A stretch of DNA of 64,000 nucleotides from Telopea speciosissima (GCF_018873765.1 NC_057918.1:9618862-9682861); one strand, 5' to 3'; counted from the first letter of the stretch, positions 11,371 through 27,499 are shown. Numbers and translations are program-made. Notes: a model not told the origin generated them from the sequence alone.

Positions 11371-11520
11371 CAGGCCATTGGATCATTGCACCAATTGCGA
11401 TTCGTCTCATCGTGGGTGACAATATCTTGGCTGGAGGGGCCTTCGATGGTGCATGCATGAACCCAGCCATCTCCTTTGGACCCACTATGGTCAGCTGGAT
11501 ATGGACCAGCCACTGCGTCA
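11371..11520 (+). pseudogene. Aquaporin TIP1-type exon fragment
   Basis: One frame reads [19 protein letters not shown], then [20 protein letters not shown] and IWTSHC. This matches the second half of a TIP1 tonoplast intrinsic protein around the second NPA box (NPA at 'MNPA'). Intact TIP1 proteins have [18 protein letters not shown] and continue into a last transmembrane helix. Here the similarity stops after SHC, and no other TIP exon is visible in the surrounding 2 kb. No start codon precedes it. This is a gene fragment, not a working channel; it could have been carried here by a transposon or left by a deletion. Confidence 0.75.
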
Positions 11521-11807
11521 GCCCACTAATTGATGCTGCACGTACATACAATCACATCTTCGTTGGCATCAACACTCACAAGGAACTCCTTTACCCAAAA
11601 AAAAAACACTCACAAGGAACTCCCAACAGAGACCTAGTGGACTAGGTCTCTGTTTGTCTCTCTCTGCACCTCCCTCTTATTAATGGGGGCAGAAAATGAG
11701 ATCACTGGTTCTAGTGTTCCGCTGGGCTTTCTTTTCCTCTTCATATTGTGATTGTCCCAAATTTGCTTTTATATTTGGATTGATTTCGTGTTCCCACCAC
11801 TGTAGAG

Positions 11808-11945
11808 TCTGGGGAGGGTCAAAATGTATGCAGTTTTACCCTGTTTTGTAGAAATGCTGTTTTCAGACTCGAACCCATGACTGCTTGATCACAATATAGC
11901 AATCTCACCGATGCATCAAGGCCCGCCCTCTATTTGATAAGAGTA
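11808..11945 (-). mobile_element. Au-like SINE
   Basis: The complement runs from a box-A-like region through GGGTTCGAGTC (box B) to AACAGGGTAAAACTGCATAC and ACCCTCCCCAGAC. This is the order of the Au SINE seen at 32125, in opposite orientation. Confidence 0.65.
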
Positions 11946-12769
11946 ACTGTTGCTGTAAATTTGAATGTTTCTTCTATTTCCATTTAGGCAACTCTTCATT
12001 ACCCAATTTTTTTTTTTCCTTCCAAATGGTAACTAATTTCTTGATACTGTTGGAGGAATAAATCTTTAGTCAGAACTGATGTAGAAAATAATTTGATTAT
12101 AAGGACAAAGGATACTAAAAATAATCTCCACATAACAATGTTGAATAATCTTCCATGTCCTAGAGTAAGATTCCTGGGGTTTAAAATTGTAAGATTAAGA
12201 AGGAATCTCTTTTATCATAAAATAAAATATCTCTATGGGTCAAAGATTCTAAGGCTACTAAAAGGTTCCCACAAGTCAACAAAAGTTTGGGTTATGGTCT
12301 CCACCATCAAGCCAATATAAAATCAATATAAAATTTGGGGTGGTTATTCTTGAGCCAAACAATTTACTAATTTATTTCTTCTCAAAAAAAAGTTATTAAG
12401 ATGGGGAAGAAGAAAGCTAGAAAGCAGAGAAGAATGCCATTACCACTACAACATACCCAAAGTTAAAAGGAACTCCAAAATAGAGTCTTTAACCCAAGGA
12501 TAGTGTTTAGCTCTCTCATCTTTCCTCCAGAAGTTCTTCTGTTATGCTCTTTCCGTAGAACACAATTGATAGGATGAGGAATTAGTCAAAGAAGCAACCA
12601 ATCGTTTTTGTTCAAACCTCCTCTCTTCCATGAACTCAAAATGTCTTAAAAAGTCTTGAGAAAAGGGCCATCAATCTTGAATATGTTTATAGACCAAAGC
12701 TGGTACGTTAAAGAACAATGATAATAATATTGGCAAGAAATCGTTGTTTGGTTGCGTGCCCCTTTTGGT
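11946..12769. other. Intergenic, no gene seen
   Basis: AT-rich sequence with short chance frames only. Confidence 0.4.
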
Positions 12770-12937
12770 GAATAATTATTGCCTCTAATTCGCGGGCATC
12801 TCCAATTCCTCCAATTCCTCTAATAGGGGGGAGTGGACCCCACCTTGGGCAGTGTTCTCGGGCAAGGGGTAGGGTGGTCATTTTTATCGCCATGTGAGGA
12901 ATTGGAGGGGGCAGCGAATTGGAGGGGATAATGATAC
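12770..12937. mobile_element. MITE, same family as 35055-35238
   Basis: The arms share CTCCAATTCCTCCAATTCCTC and the complement of GCGAATTGGAGGGGATAATG. The middle has GACCCCACCTTGGGCAGTG and AGGGTGGTCATTT as in the copy at 35055. Flanks are not clear enough to call a target duplication. Confidence 0.65.
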
Positions 12938-14225
12938 CTCTTCTGGTTCAGGGGCCAATAAGAGCGCATAAGAGCATCATAAGGATGAGATTTTTTTTTT
13001 AAAAATTTCACGAGGGGGGTAGGATGGTAAATTTTTTCCCTAATAATATTTACTTTTTCCTTGATTCTAAATTTTTTTAAAAAAAAAAGATGATGATGAA
13101 ACACAAAGCATAGGTTAGTATTCAAATTATAAAAGGTCTTCAATAGGAATGGAACATATTGATATTGTGATAAATACAGCATTAAAAATGGAAGGTTTAT
13201 GAGGGAAACTATGGTACCATGCAATAGTGAAAGAAACCAATTAATGAAAAAAGCCCTAGATTAGATTAAACCACACTAACACCAGAAAAAAACATAACAC
13301 ATGTAAATAAGAATCATCTAAAACATGGAATTGTAACCAATAAGTTACATAATTCATAACTTCAATAAACTATGATTAAGAAAGAGCACAAAGGATATTC
13401 CTAAGGCTGCTTTAACTGAGAAAGATAGAAACTCATATCGACATTTCGTCGTAGCCAAAGCAAGAACATGGGATCTATGCTCATCAAAGGAATTTGAAAC
13501 CATTTTTGAAAAGAAAAAAAAAAAAAAAAGGAAATTTTTACTAGTGAGATTATTAAAGTCAATCCAAAGGATGATTATGATCCGCCTTCGAGGTCTATGG
13601 ATATTATATAGGATTGCCATGATCTTCTTAAGAATAGGAGCAAAACAAAGACCTTTGCCATTGGATAATAGGGGATCGAAATGACCAAATTAACCCCCCT
13701 ATTTGACACATCATTACCTATCATCCTTAATTGGTCGTGCATGAAAACCTCTCCTTTTTTTTTTTTTATTATAATTGAGGAGGCTAGTTCCTTTTAAGTT
13801 ATGAGATTTTTTTTTTCCAAACGAGAAGAAATTAAGGATCAAAACATTAAAAGAAAAATATCTTAGCGAAAAAGACGATTTTTCTTATGAATAATACATA
13901 CGTGTTATTAATTGATCTCCTTATTCAACTTCCATCTTCCTTATGAATAATACATATATACGTGCTATATTGCAATTAAAAAAAAACATGTGTATGACTT
14001 TTAAAATTCAACAAATATAAATTTTGTAATTGTAGTGAGATGTCTAACAATTGTAGAGTCAAATATTTTACATTCCAAATTTGTGACCTTAACAACTAAT
14101 GGCTGATCTCAAGAGGCAAAAATTCAAAGAGAAGTTTCTAAGACAAAATTCAATGAAACATATAAATATTAATGGTTCCTATAATACCATTAATCACAGT
14201 GTATGAAAGATTAAATCAATAATAT
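12938..14225. other. Intergenic, AT-rich, no gene seen
   Basis: Several A/T runs. No reading frame with a recognisable product, and no element ends. Confidence 0.4.
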
Positions 14226-14345
14226 TTTTTTGGTAAATAGGATAATTTATTAAAAAACCAAAAAAAATGAAGCCAAAAGGCAAGAAACAAGTCTAATTAG
14301 CGTAAGAGGCACCAAAAAGCCTTAGGCAAGATAGAGGCGAAGATA
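14226..14345 (-). mobile_element. LINE 3' end fragment
   Basis: The minus strand ends TTTTTTAATAAATTATCCTA, then TTTACC and an A-tract, the standard 3' terminus of plant L1 LINEs. The body may continue toward 14800, with the MITE at 14382 inserted in it. Confidence 0.4.
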
Positions 14346-14381
14346 ATACATAACCAAATGGATAACTACAAATTAAGTTTA

Positions 14382-14553
14382 GGGAAGCAGTTTTCTGTAT
14401 AGGAGTGTGGCCTACGCCAGCATTCCCATGTGTCTATCTCTCTTCTCCTTAAAACAAAAGGGTAAAGAGATGTCTTTTCACATGGGGAGGAGAGAGATAG
14501 AGTCATGGGAGTGCTGGCGTAGGCCACACTCCCGGACAGAGAACTTTTTCCCT
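14382..14553. mobile_element. MITE, 172 bp, GGG...CCC family, 9-bp TSD
   Basis: TTAAGTTTA at 14373-14381 is repeated at 14554-14562. The arms include GGAGTGTGGCCTACGCCAGC on the left and the inverse near 14510 on the right. It is nearly the same sequence as 5333-5501 read from the other strand. Several frames on both strands are hairpin artefacts. Confidence 0.9.
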
Positions 14554-14888
14554 TTAAGTTTATTACTTGAAGTGAAGGTATATAGTACATGACAAATCTT
14601 AAGCGATGACTCTGTCCAACAAGACAGATGATATGCACATCCAAATCATCAACTTTTCAAGGCGCTTCAAAGATTCCTTAGAGTCATGTAGAAGACATGC
14701 TGAAGAAAGAGACTCGACGATGCAAATAGAAGAGGAAGCCCACCACCACTCACTAATGTGGACCAAAGCTAAATTAGATGAAAGGAATAATATTTAGTCT
14801 TACAACTACTGGAGCCCATGTTGAAACTTCTTGACAAGAAATTCAAATTGTTGATCCTAAAAAGGTCTTCTTTTTTATCCTTATATTT

Positions 14889-14889
<1 letters not shown>

Positions 14890-14925
<36 letters not shown>

Positions 14926-15163
14926 TAAATAGATTCTATCAATTAGGAGCTTAATTAAGAGCATTTAACTTCAAATATCTCTCAAATGTGACAAGTTATA
15001 AATTGAAATACATTGGATTTATCAGTAGTATACCTCAAATGCTATTAAAAACTATATAACATCTAAACACTAGGACAGGGCATATCTAGTGTTGTAAAGC
15101 TTACCCATAAAAACTATATTAAATGAAAACTAAATCATGGAACAGTTAAACCCAAGTAGAATA

Positions 15164-15202
<39 letters not shown>
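14890..15202. repeat. Two long poly-T tracts
   Basis: T-runs of about 36 bases near 14890-14924 and about 35 bases near 15169-15201, in otherwise AT-rich sequence. They may be tails of old minus-strand retroposons, but no bodies are recognisable. Confidence 0.5.
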
Positions 15203-15436
15203 TTATTTCAATTCAAGGACTTTGTTAGGGACCTCTCTTGAAATATCAAATAATCTAGAATTAGATACTTGGGTGTGATCACAAATTGACAAATAGTTGT
15301 TCTACCTATTTTGGTTCTTCCAAATCCAAAGTAGTGTATTGGTTCTCCAAAAGGCAGGCCACCATACCATAGGGACTGTGGGCTGTGTGGGCTGTGGGGT
15401 TTCTCTCCATTATACCATTTTCATTCCCAACAAAAA

Positions 15437-15437
<1 letters not shown>

Positions 15438-15480
<43 letters not shown>
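15438..15480 (+). repeat. (GA)n microsatellite
   Basis: About 21 uninterrupted AG/GA units, roughly 400 bp upstream of the BIR-like start codon. It is placed as expected for a plant promoter-proximal GA tract. Confidence 0.9.
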
Positions 15481-15483
<3 letters not shown>

Positions 15484-15686
15484 CCTTTTCATATGGTTGA
15501 AATCTTCCTAGGCACAAATCTGTTTAGTTGAATCAAATCTCTAGTCAAAGCTGTAATTATCAGCAATTACGCCAAAATTGAGTTCAATAGTCCAAAAAGT
15601 CCAAACCTCCAAAAGTTCTTATTCATTCCTTCTTCGTCCCTCCCTCTCCCTCTCCCTCTCTTCTCTATCTTCTCTGGCTGAAGTCA

Positions 15687-15752
15687 ATGGCCGACCTGCT
15701 TCGATCGTTCGCCTCCATCAACACGGACACGGGAGTAGCCACTGAACCCTAA
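15687..15752 (+). CDS. Upstream ORF of the BIR-like gene, 21 residues
   Basis: An ATG in a good context (TCAATGGC) opens a frame of 21 codons, MADLLRSFASINTDTGVATE plus P, then TAA. It ends 85 bp before the main ATG. It lies downstream of a CT-rich stretch (about 15640-15670) of the sort found in plant 5' leaders. If the leader covers it, it could lower translation of the main frame. Whether it is transcribed cannot be told from sequence. Confidence 0.35.
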   Translation: MADLLRSFASINTDTGVATEP

Positions 15753-15837
15753 TCGTAACTGGGAGGCAACACTCAGTTCTAACGGCAACTACAGCTAGAG
15801 CTTCAGGGGGAGGGGGGAGAAACCCCTCGCTTTCGCC

Positions 15838-17670
15838 ATGGCGAGATCGAGGTTTCAGACTATGCTTTATCTTCTCATTCTCACCTCCATGGTCGCCGTT
15901 TCGGTAGCTGTGGTGGAGGACGATGTGAAGTGTCTCAAGGGTGTGAAGGGCTCGCTCAGCGACCCTCAGGGGGAGCTCAGTAGTTGGGACTTCTCCAACA
16001 CTACAGTCGGTTACATCTGCAAGTTCGTCGGCGTTTCGTGCTGGAACGAAAGGGAGAATCGTCTGATCGGTCTGTCTCTCCCAACGATGACGCTTGCCGG
16101 ACAGATTCCTGCTTCTTTGCAGTACTGCCAGAGCCTCCAGAATCTCGATCTGTCTGGTAATAATCTCACTGGTACGATCCCTTCTGAAATCTGCACCTGG
16201 TTGCCTTACCTTGTAAGCCTAGATCTCTCCAACAATGGTTTCTCGGGCCCCATACCTTCGGAGCTCGTCAACTGCCAGTATCTCAACGCCCTTACCCTTA
16301 GTGATAACCAACTCAATGGTTCCATACCTTACGAGCTTTCGGGTCTCAATCGTCTCAAGAAGTTTTCGGTGGCCAATAACGATCTGTCGGGCTCCATCCC
16401 TTCCTTCATGTCCAATTACGACCCCGCTGACTTCTATGGCAACAGCGGACTCTGCGGCAGCCCTCTTGGAACTAATTGCGATGGTTTGAGCCGTAAAAAC
16501 CTCACCATCATCGTAGCTGCTGGTGTTTTTGGTGCCCTCGTTTCATTGCTGTTAGGTGTCGCACTCTGGTGGTGGTGCATCGTCAAGTCCAGTCGTCGCC
16601 GCCGCAGAAGGCATGCGGCTGGGAAAGATGATGATAGCAGCTGGGTGCTTCGGTTGAGGACTTACAAGCTCGTTCAGGTCTCCTTGTTTCAGAAACCCCT
16701 TGTAAAGATCAAATTGGCCGACCTAATGGCTGCCACTAATAATTTTGACCCTGAAAACATTATTATCTCCACCAGGGCAGGAACTACCTACAAGGCAGTT
16801 CTGTCGGATGGATCCGCAATTGCCATCAAGCGGCTCAACACTTGCAAGCTCAATGAAAAGCAATTCCGCTCTGAGATGACCAGATTGGGGCAGCTTAGAC
16901 ATCCGAATTTGGTGCCTCTTTTGGGGTTCTGCGTCGTCGAAAATGAGAAGCTTTTAGTGTATAAACACATGGCTAATGGGACTCTTTTTCCACTGTTGCA
17001 TGGTAGCAGTACCATATTCAGTTCTGGCAATTCATTGGATTGGCCGACGAGGCTTAAGATTGGTATTGGTGCGGCACGGGGGTTGGCTTGGCTGCACCAT
17101 GGCTGCCAGCCCGCTTTCCTGCACCAGAACATAAGTTCTAATGTGATCTTCCTGGACGAAGATCTTGATGCTCGTATAATAGATTTTGGTCTGGCAAGGC
17201 TCTTGAGTTCTGCTGGCTCTAGTGGAAGCACATTTGTACATGGGGATTTTGGAGAATTTGGTTATGTGGCACCTGAGTACTCTAGCACCATGGTTGCTTC
17301 ACTGAAAGGAGATGTTTATGGTTTTGGGGTAGTGCTTCTGGAGTTGGTGACTGGGCAGAAGCCTCTTGAAGTCAGTAATGCTGAGGAAGGATTCAAGGGC
17401 AATCTAATAGATTGGGTCAATTCTGTAACAACAGCAGGTCGGAGCAAGGATGTTATTGACAAGTCTCTCCTTGGAAAGGGCCACGATGGTGAAATTCTGC
17501 AGTTTCTAAATGTTGCTTGTGGTTGTGTGATTCCTAGGCCAAAGGATAGGTCTTCTATGTACCAGGTTTACCAGTCATTGAGGACCATCAGCGAGAGCCA
17601 AGATTTTTCTGAACAGTTTGATGAATTTCCACTTATCTTTGGTAAACAAGATCCCGATCATATCGAGTAA
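15838..17670 (+). CDS. BIR2/BIR3-type LRR receptor pseudokinase
   Basis: This intronless gene encodes 610 residues, the usual length for the BIR group of LRR-X receptor-like kinases. The order is: signal peptide (about 1-25), N-terminal cap with paired cysteines (32-68), about five LRRs (75-205, closed by GLCGSPLGTNC), transmembrane helix (about 222-248) followed by an Arg run, and kinase-like domain (about 290-585). The ATP lysine is present (IAIK, K331) and so is DFG (449-451). The catalytic loop reads LHQNISSN instead of HRDLKxxN, and the glycine loop is replaced by STRAGTTYKA, so it should be catalytically dead. In Arabidopsis, BIR2 and BIR3 bind the co-receptor BAK1 at the plasma membrane and restrain its complexes. 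The C-terminal FDEFPLIF motif is typical of this group. The start is the first ATG, with context GCCATGGC. Confidence 0.92.
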   Translation: MARSRFQTMLYLLILTSMVAVSVAVVEDDVKCLKGVKGSLSDPQGELSSWDFSNTTVGYICKFVGVSCWNERENRLIGLSLPTMTLAGQIPASLQYCQSLQNLDLSGNNLTGTIPSEICTWLPYLVSLDLSNNGFSGPIPSELVNCQYLNALTLSDNQLNGSIPYELSGLNRLKKFSVANNDLSGSIPSFMSNYDPADFYGNSGLCGSPLGTNCDGLSRKNLTIIVAAGVFGALVSLLLGVALWWWCIVKSSRRRRRRHAAGKDDDSSWVLRLRTYKLVQVSLFQKPLVKIKLADLMAATNNFDPENIIISTRAGTTYKAVLSDGSAIAIKRLNTCKLNEKQFRSEMTRLGQLRHPNLVPLLGFCVVENEKLLVYKHMANGTLFPLLHGSSTIFSSGNSLDWPTRLKIGIGAARGLAWLHHGCQPAFLHQNISSNVIFLDEDLDARIIDFGLARLLSSAGSSGSTFVHGDFGEFGYVAPEYSSTMVASLKGDVYGFGVVLLELVTGQKPLEVSNAEEGFKGNLIDWVNSVTTAGRSKDVIDKSLLGKGHDGEILQFLNVACGCVIPRPKDRSSMYQVYQSLRTISESQDFSEQFDEFPLIFGKQDPDHIE

Positions 17671-19259
17671 CTTTGCCACTTTGGGGACATAAGACGGGTG
17701 AAGCTAGAGTGAACATTTTGAATGTCTACAGTCTGCGGACATACAGCGTCTATGCATCTTATGCTAAATTTTGAAAGGCTTGGTAGCTAAATGGTAGGAT
17801 TTCATTTCCCCTGGCTTTTCCAATTATAATCCCCATTTGTTGGATAAATCTGTATAATACATGTTTCTTGAACTGTAGCTTTCAACATTCCTGAAATCTG
17901 TTTGTTCTCATTCTAGCAAACACAATCTATGTAGTTGATTGATGTTTATAAATGTCTTTGCTGGGAATTCTGGAAATCACTGTTAACGCGTTTCAAGATC
18001 GATTCATTCCTCAAGAATAGCTCAATTCTGATTAATTTGTTTGATAACATTACCTCATGCTTTGACATGGATCCCCTTTCTCCTTTCTCTGTCTTGTCTA
18101 ATGGGTTTTTGGTTTTTGTCCTGTTTCTTCATGTTTCTAACAACTACTTCTGCAGTGCTTTGAAGATTCTATTGTTATTAATGCCCACATTAGGCCCAAA
18201 TTAATATAAATCTCAGCTCACATGGAGATTTATCGTATATAAACGCCCTGCACATGCGTGAGTCCTCCATTTATGTGTGTACATGGTTTTATTAGGACAG
18301 AATGGCCAACTATCTGGTTTTATTGGTAGTTTTAATATATTAGTACAGTTATTAGTCTCTTGATGGCATCTGCTGTTAGCATTCAGTAATTTTTAGTAGT
18401 AAGATGTTACTACAATGTGTTTCTCTTGATCAATTGCAAAAGATTTTGTGACTACGATATTTATTTCATTGTTTTTTTTTATGTCTCTTAAAATGTGAGA
18501 ATAGTAGAGAAGGACAAGAACAATACAATAGTCTTCCAAATCAATATTTATTTTGTACAAATGTCAATAACTTATTACCAATAGTATTGCATTTTCTAGG
18601 TCCCTATATTTCTGTATGGAGAAGTTGTTACATTTACTGAAACTCGCACGTGAACCACCAAAGGGAATCAACAAAAGGATTAAATTGGGCAAATTGCCCT
18701 CGTCCCAAAAATTCAGGAAAAGAATTTGATACTGAATAATGATGATGCAAGCTCTCCATCTGCTTACATTTTGTATTGTTGAAAGACTTATAAAATGAAA
18801 GCATTATGACACAATATCTCCTTTTCCAAGCTTTAGGGATTTTACTTCTTCCTTTTTTTTAAAAAAAAGAAAGAAAAAAGTATTGATCTGTTGTGCAAAT
18901 ATCCTGTGCATGCCTTAATTTCTTAATTTGCATGTTGGTCAAAAGACCCATCCAATAGAACCTGGTGTGTAATGAGCTTGACTGGTGTATCTATTAGCTA
19001 TTACAGTGAGATGTCCTTTAGGGACCTCCACCATATGATGCAAGTGTCCCGACAACTGTAGTTGAGTCTGCTCCCCATCACTGAGCCCCGAATTGCAAAG
19101 GAGGTAGCCGTTAAGGATGGTAACAGGTTGGATTTTGGTTATGTTAAGAACCCTAAGTACCCAGTCTGGATTCTTCCCATTTCTTATTTGGCTTAAGATT
19201 ATAAAACTAAACCAGGAAAAGTCTCTCTTTTCCTTTCTCCCTTTTTTATTTTTTGTTTT
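17671..19259. other. 3' flank of BIR-like gene, then no gene seen
   Basis: The first few hundred bases are likely 3' untranslated sequence. No coding sequence or element ends are supported after that. Confidence 0.4.
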
Positions 19260-21459
19260 TTATTTGGGGGGGGGGGGGGTGTGGTGCTCAACCTGAACCT
19301 GAGCTGAACCCGGGATTGTGTTTGGGATGGGCTGGCAAGTCAGCTCAGGAATTTCCTTCAGAGGAGTAAACAATCGTTTGTCTGAAAAGCTGGCTTTGAT
19401 TGTTGCTATATATGTAACTGCCCTGGAATCTCCCAAGGTCAATAATTGATATTCAGTTTAATGTAGTTCTCTCACATGGTCTGGATCATGCCCTGATGTT
19501 CTGCAAATATTGAGGGAACAAACAGGCCGCAACATTCTTGAATGATAGAACTCAGAATGATGCCCAAGAATTGATTCCAACATAGAATTGCTTTTGCTAT
19601 TATGGTAGTGTTGTGTTTATGAATTCGTTACTGCCAACATTATGTGGGAATTACTTTATGTTCTATTCTATCCAGATCCTCTGGATTCCAAGTAATTGCA
19701 ATTGTCTTCAGGAACTCTTCTTCGGGTTCCATTGTAACCTTATTTTCATTTTTATTGCGCCCACCACTAGTAATGGCCTAATGGGCAACATGGATGAAAA
19801 TGGCATTCACCCAACAACAATGGCAAAGGTAATGAATGATGTCTGAAATTCTTCAGGCTTCACTTGGACTACCAACTGGGCATACTTGAGTGTGGATTGA
19901 GTACTTCGATACAATTTTTTTTGGCTTAATGGGACAATCTTGTTTTTACCAGAAAAACTTTGTACTACTTGACCTACCAAAACAAACTAAGTCATTTCCT
20001 TGAGATGGTTTCTATTGCTCTATGGTGCCCCAGAAGACCACCTTTTACATAATGCATAGGGGAAATGGAAATGGAAATTGAAACATAACTGGCTGGCTCA
20101 TGGAAATGGAAGATCAGTTTAGTTTTTTTTCTTCCTGCTTTGGTTTGTATATATACCTTCAGAAGAAAATGATGACACATTGCTGCTTCTCACAATCTAC
20201 TGGAGACACAAAGGAATCATAACACCATGCAAGAAGATACTTAGAAGTTGGCCTATCCATCAGGCAATAACTAAGCCAAGATTGCAGAAAACGAGATCCC
20301 TAATTGACAAGCAACTTGAGAACTGAAGTAGTGATCTCATCTTTTGCTTGCTGAGAGTGAGGAAGCTGAGCAACCGATCACTCAGCAATGTTACCGATGG
20401 CCGGGAATGAGTACCTCGAATCCGCGTCTTCTACACCAAGAAAACTGGATACGGGAAATGCTAGCACTATGTTCATGCTCATTAAAATGAATGAGCCTGG
20501 CCGCTCTTACCCTGGGAATGAGTGTGTTGGGTACAAAGTTAAGGGATCGGATTGGTTCTTATCGATTCCAAAATCAGTTAGAATTAATTGAAACCCTAGA
20601 AATTGGACAAAGGGAAGTACAATCAAAGATTTTTCAAAATAAATGTTTTTTTGGAGTTATTGGCCAGACAAACTTGGGGATTTGATCACCAACGGTAAGC
20701 CTCATTGATTTTTTCCTATTTTAACTAAAAGAAAAGGAGGGGGTGGGGGGAGAGGTTAAAAATGAAGATCAAGCATGAAACCGATGGCTACCAAACCTTA
20801 CTCAAAATTAGCAAATGAAATAGAAAATGAATGCTTGTATCTTTCTTGTGATTTATTCCTGAATCTGGGATTCTCATCCTCGTATTGTGTGATACAAAAC
20901 CAGGTGAACAGTACAATTTTGGGCATATTTTCAGAAGAGGAAAAAATTTCTCTCAGCTCTTTATAAAATACTCTCAACTCTTAATAAATGCTCTTCACGA
21001 GTCATGCCTACCCTCAAGATGATTTGCTTCCATGACTTTTTATTAACCGATTCCTTTGCTTATCTTCTCCATTCGTAAGGCTTTTTAACTAATTTCCTGC
21101 CAAAGAAAGAAAGACTGGTAATGATTTATGAGATTGCATGGGCACGTGCTTTGACCCCATCCATGACTGTGTTAAGGTATATAATGTATGCGATGCCAAA
21201 GGTGCAGTTTTGCATCAATGAGAGAATACAAATTGCCCAATAGGAGTGGGCATTACTGAGGAGAGAGACTGTGAGATCCACGGGTGGTATGTGAGAGGGC
21301 GTGCGCAAGAATCTGAACACTCACATGGTGTGGCCCCTTTTCTCGTAATGTATATGGTAAAAGAACAACCTATTGCACTGGTAGATCTCAGCTCAAGCCT
21401 AGGCAAGGCTGGCCCTCAAAAGAAGGTGTACCATTGAGAACCCCAATCAGCTTACGCAA
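19260..21459. other. Intergenic, no gene seen
   Basis: A G-run lies at about 19265-19280. Only short chance frames are present. Confidence 0.4.
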
Positions 21460-21960
21460 TACCTCAGAACTTTGGCCTTAGATTTTTGTCCACTACAGCA
21501 ACAGAATCAGGTAGAAGAAGTTGTAGACACTTCCAAGTACTTTGGAAAGTTCTGAAGAATCTTCAGATTTCTTTTGTTCCAGTAACGTACCTGGCAGATA
21601 ATCCTCCTTCTGGTGCTTCACAAACTGATCAGCCGCACAGCTGTCCCAACAGAAACAGTTGCTGCTGAAGAAGTAGCATCAATCGTCTGAGGATGAGTAA
21701 CCATGTCAAAAGCATGGTTCTACAATCTATATGTCATCTGGTAATATAGAATAGCTGCATATGTTGTTGGACCTTGAAGAGCACCAATAACTTGAACTTG
21801 AACTTTCAAAGCAAAGCTTAGATGCATATCAGACAAGAGCATGTTAGAATTTGGAAACAATGTGAGAAAGATTGTTCCAGCGTTCAGAGTTCTCTGCCCC
21901 ATTGCAATGACTGCATGCTGATAATGCCTGAATCTGCTATGCAGACGAGCAATTCTGGAG
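21460..21960 (-). pseudogene. Coding-like relic of an unrecognised gene
   Basis: The minus strand holds protein-like text in more than one frame: LARLHSRFRHYQHA-like sequence (here IARLHSRFRHYQHAV), then IAMGQRTLNAGTIFLTLFPN and SNMLLSDMH, QVQVIGALQGPTTYA. Further on it reads ATSSAATVSVGT, and in another frame ADQFVKHQKEDYLPGTLLEQ then KKSEDSSELSKVLGSVYNFF. Composition looks like real protein, but the frames do not join and there is no start codon or clear splice structure. I do not recognise the family. It could be a decayed retrocopy or a degenerate gene. Confidence 0.35.
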
Positions 21961-21975
21961 ACTACTGGATTTTCC

Positions 21976-22085
21976 TGTACAACAACAACAACAACAACAA
22001 CATAGCCTTATCCCAATTAAATGGGGTCAGCTACATGGATCCTTGCTATCCAATCAGTTCTATTCGCATACGTCAGTCCGTAAAA
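21976..22085 (+). repeat. CAA-repeat plus conserved SINE-like tail
   Basis: A run of CAA units is followed by CATAGCCTTATCCCAATTAA, then ATGGGGTCAGCTACATGGAT. This block is widely dispersed in plant genomes and is usually seen as part of short interspersed repeats. Exact element ends cannot be set. Confidence 0.55.
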
Positions 22086-22953
22086 GAATATCCTCAAGCT
22101 TCTTGATTTGATCAATATCATGTCCCTGCAACTGAAAAATAACAACTAATCACACTACAATTGCCTACAGAGTTTCCTTGTCAATGGATAAGCTCAGGAT
22201 ATTCACCTCTATTTTTGAACTGGACCATAATGGAACCAACCATCTTCCCTTCCCATTTCTGGAAACCTTATCATCAACCCTTTCACGCAGCAAATGGTCA
22301 ATTATTCCACATTGACAAAATTTCCAGAAACCCCATTTCTATCTGATTGTTCCCCACAAAGTCTTCATCCCTTCCAGACAAAGACCTTATAGGTTTTGAT
22401 ATTCTGCACCAGCTTTCCAACCTCCACTGGTCCTCATTTGGTCTTGAATACAAAAATTATTCCCTACCTAGGATTCAAATTTCTAACTTTTTTCTAACGT
22501 TGGGCTGATGTAGAGCAAGGTTAGATCTGTTCTGTTAAGAGGTAACCATTCTCTTGTTTCTTGTTGACAGATTTGGTCCCACTTTTAGCTAAAACTTACT
22601 ATATAAAACTAGATTGGGTCCAACCTTAGGCCCAGGGATATATTGCTTCTTGCCTGTTTCAGTCCATCCACTTTCTAGACACGACTCTTGGTTTGAGTAT
22701 TAATCTAGCATCATTCTAGTCATAGGAAATCCTTTCCATTCTCCACTTGAACTAGGACTCTTTTAGATAAGCTTTATTTAATGCCTTCCATCTCTGCCTT
22801 CACTTCCATGTTACTTAATAATTTGAATGGATTTAGCAGAAGGTGGTTAGAATTTCTTAGTTTTGTTACACTTCTTTTCTTCCATTTTTGTCAATGAATG
22901 CCTACACAAGACCAAATCAATGTTAATAGGGTAATTGGCAGTGGCTTCATGGT
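22086..22953. other. Region downstream of the S6K-like gene, no other gene seen
   Basis: It contains the probable 3' untranslated region of the minus-strand kinase gene at its right end. The remainder has no supported features. Confidence 0.4.

Positions 22954-27499
<4,546 letters not shown>

Noticed and set aside
14366-14644. Open frames on both strands
   Set aside because: Products of the MITE hairpin at 14382-14553.
16788-17241. 147-codon minus-strand frame
   Set aside because: Antisense shadow of the BIR-like kinase domain.
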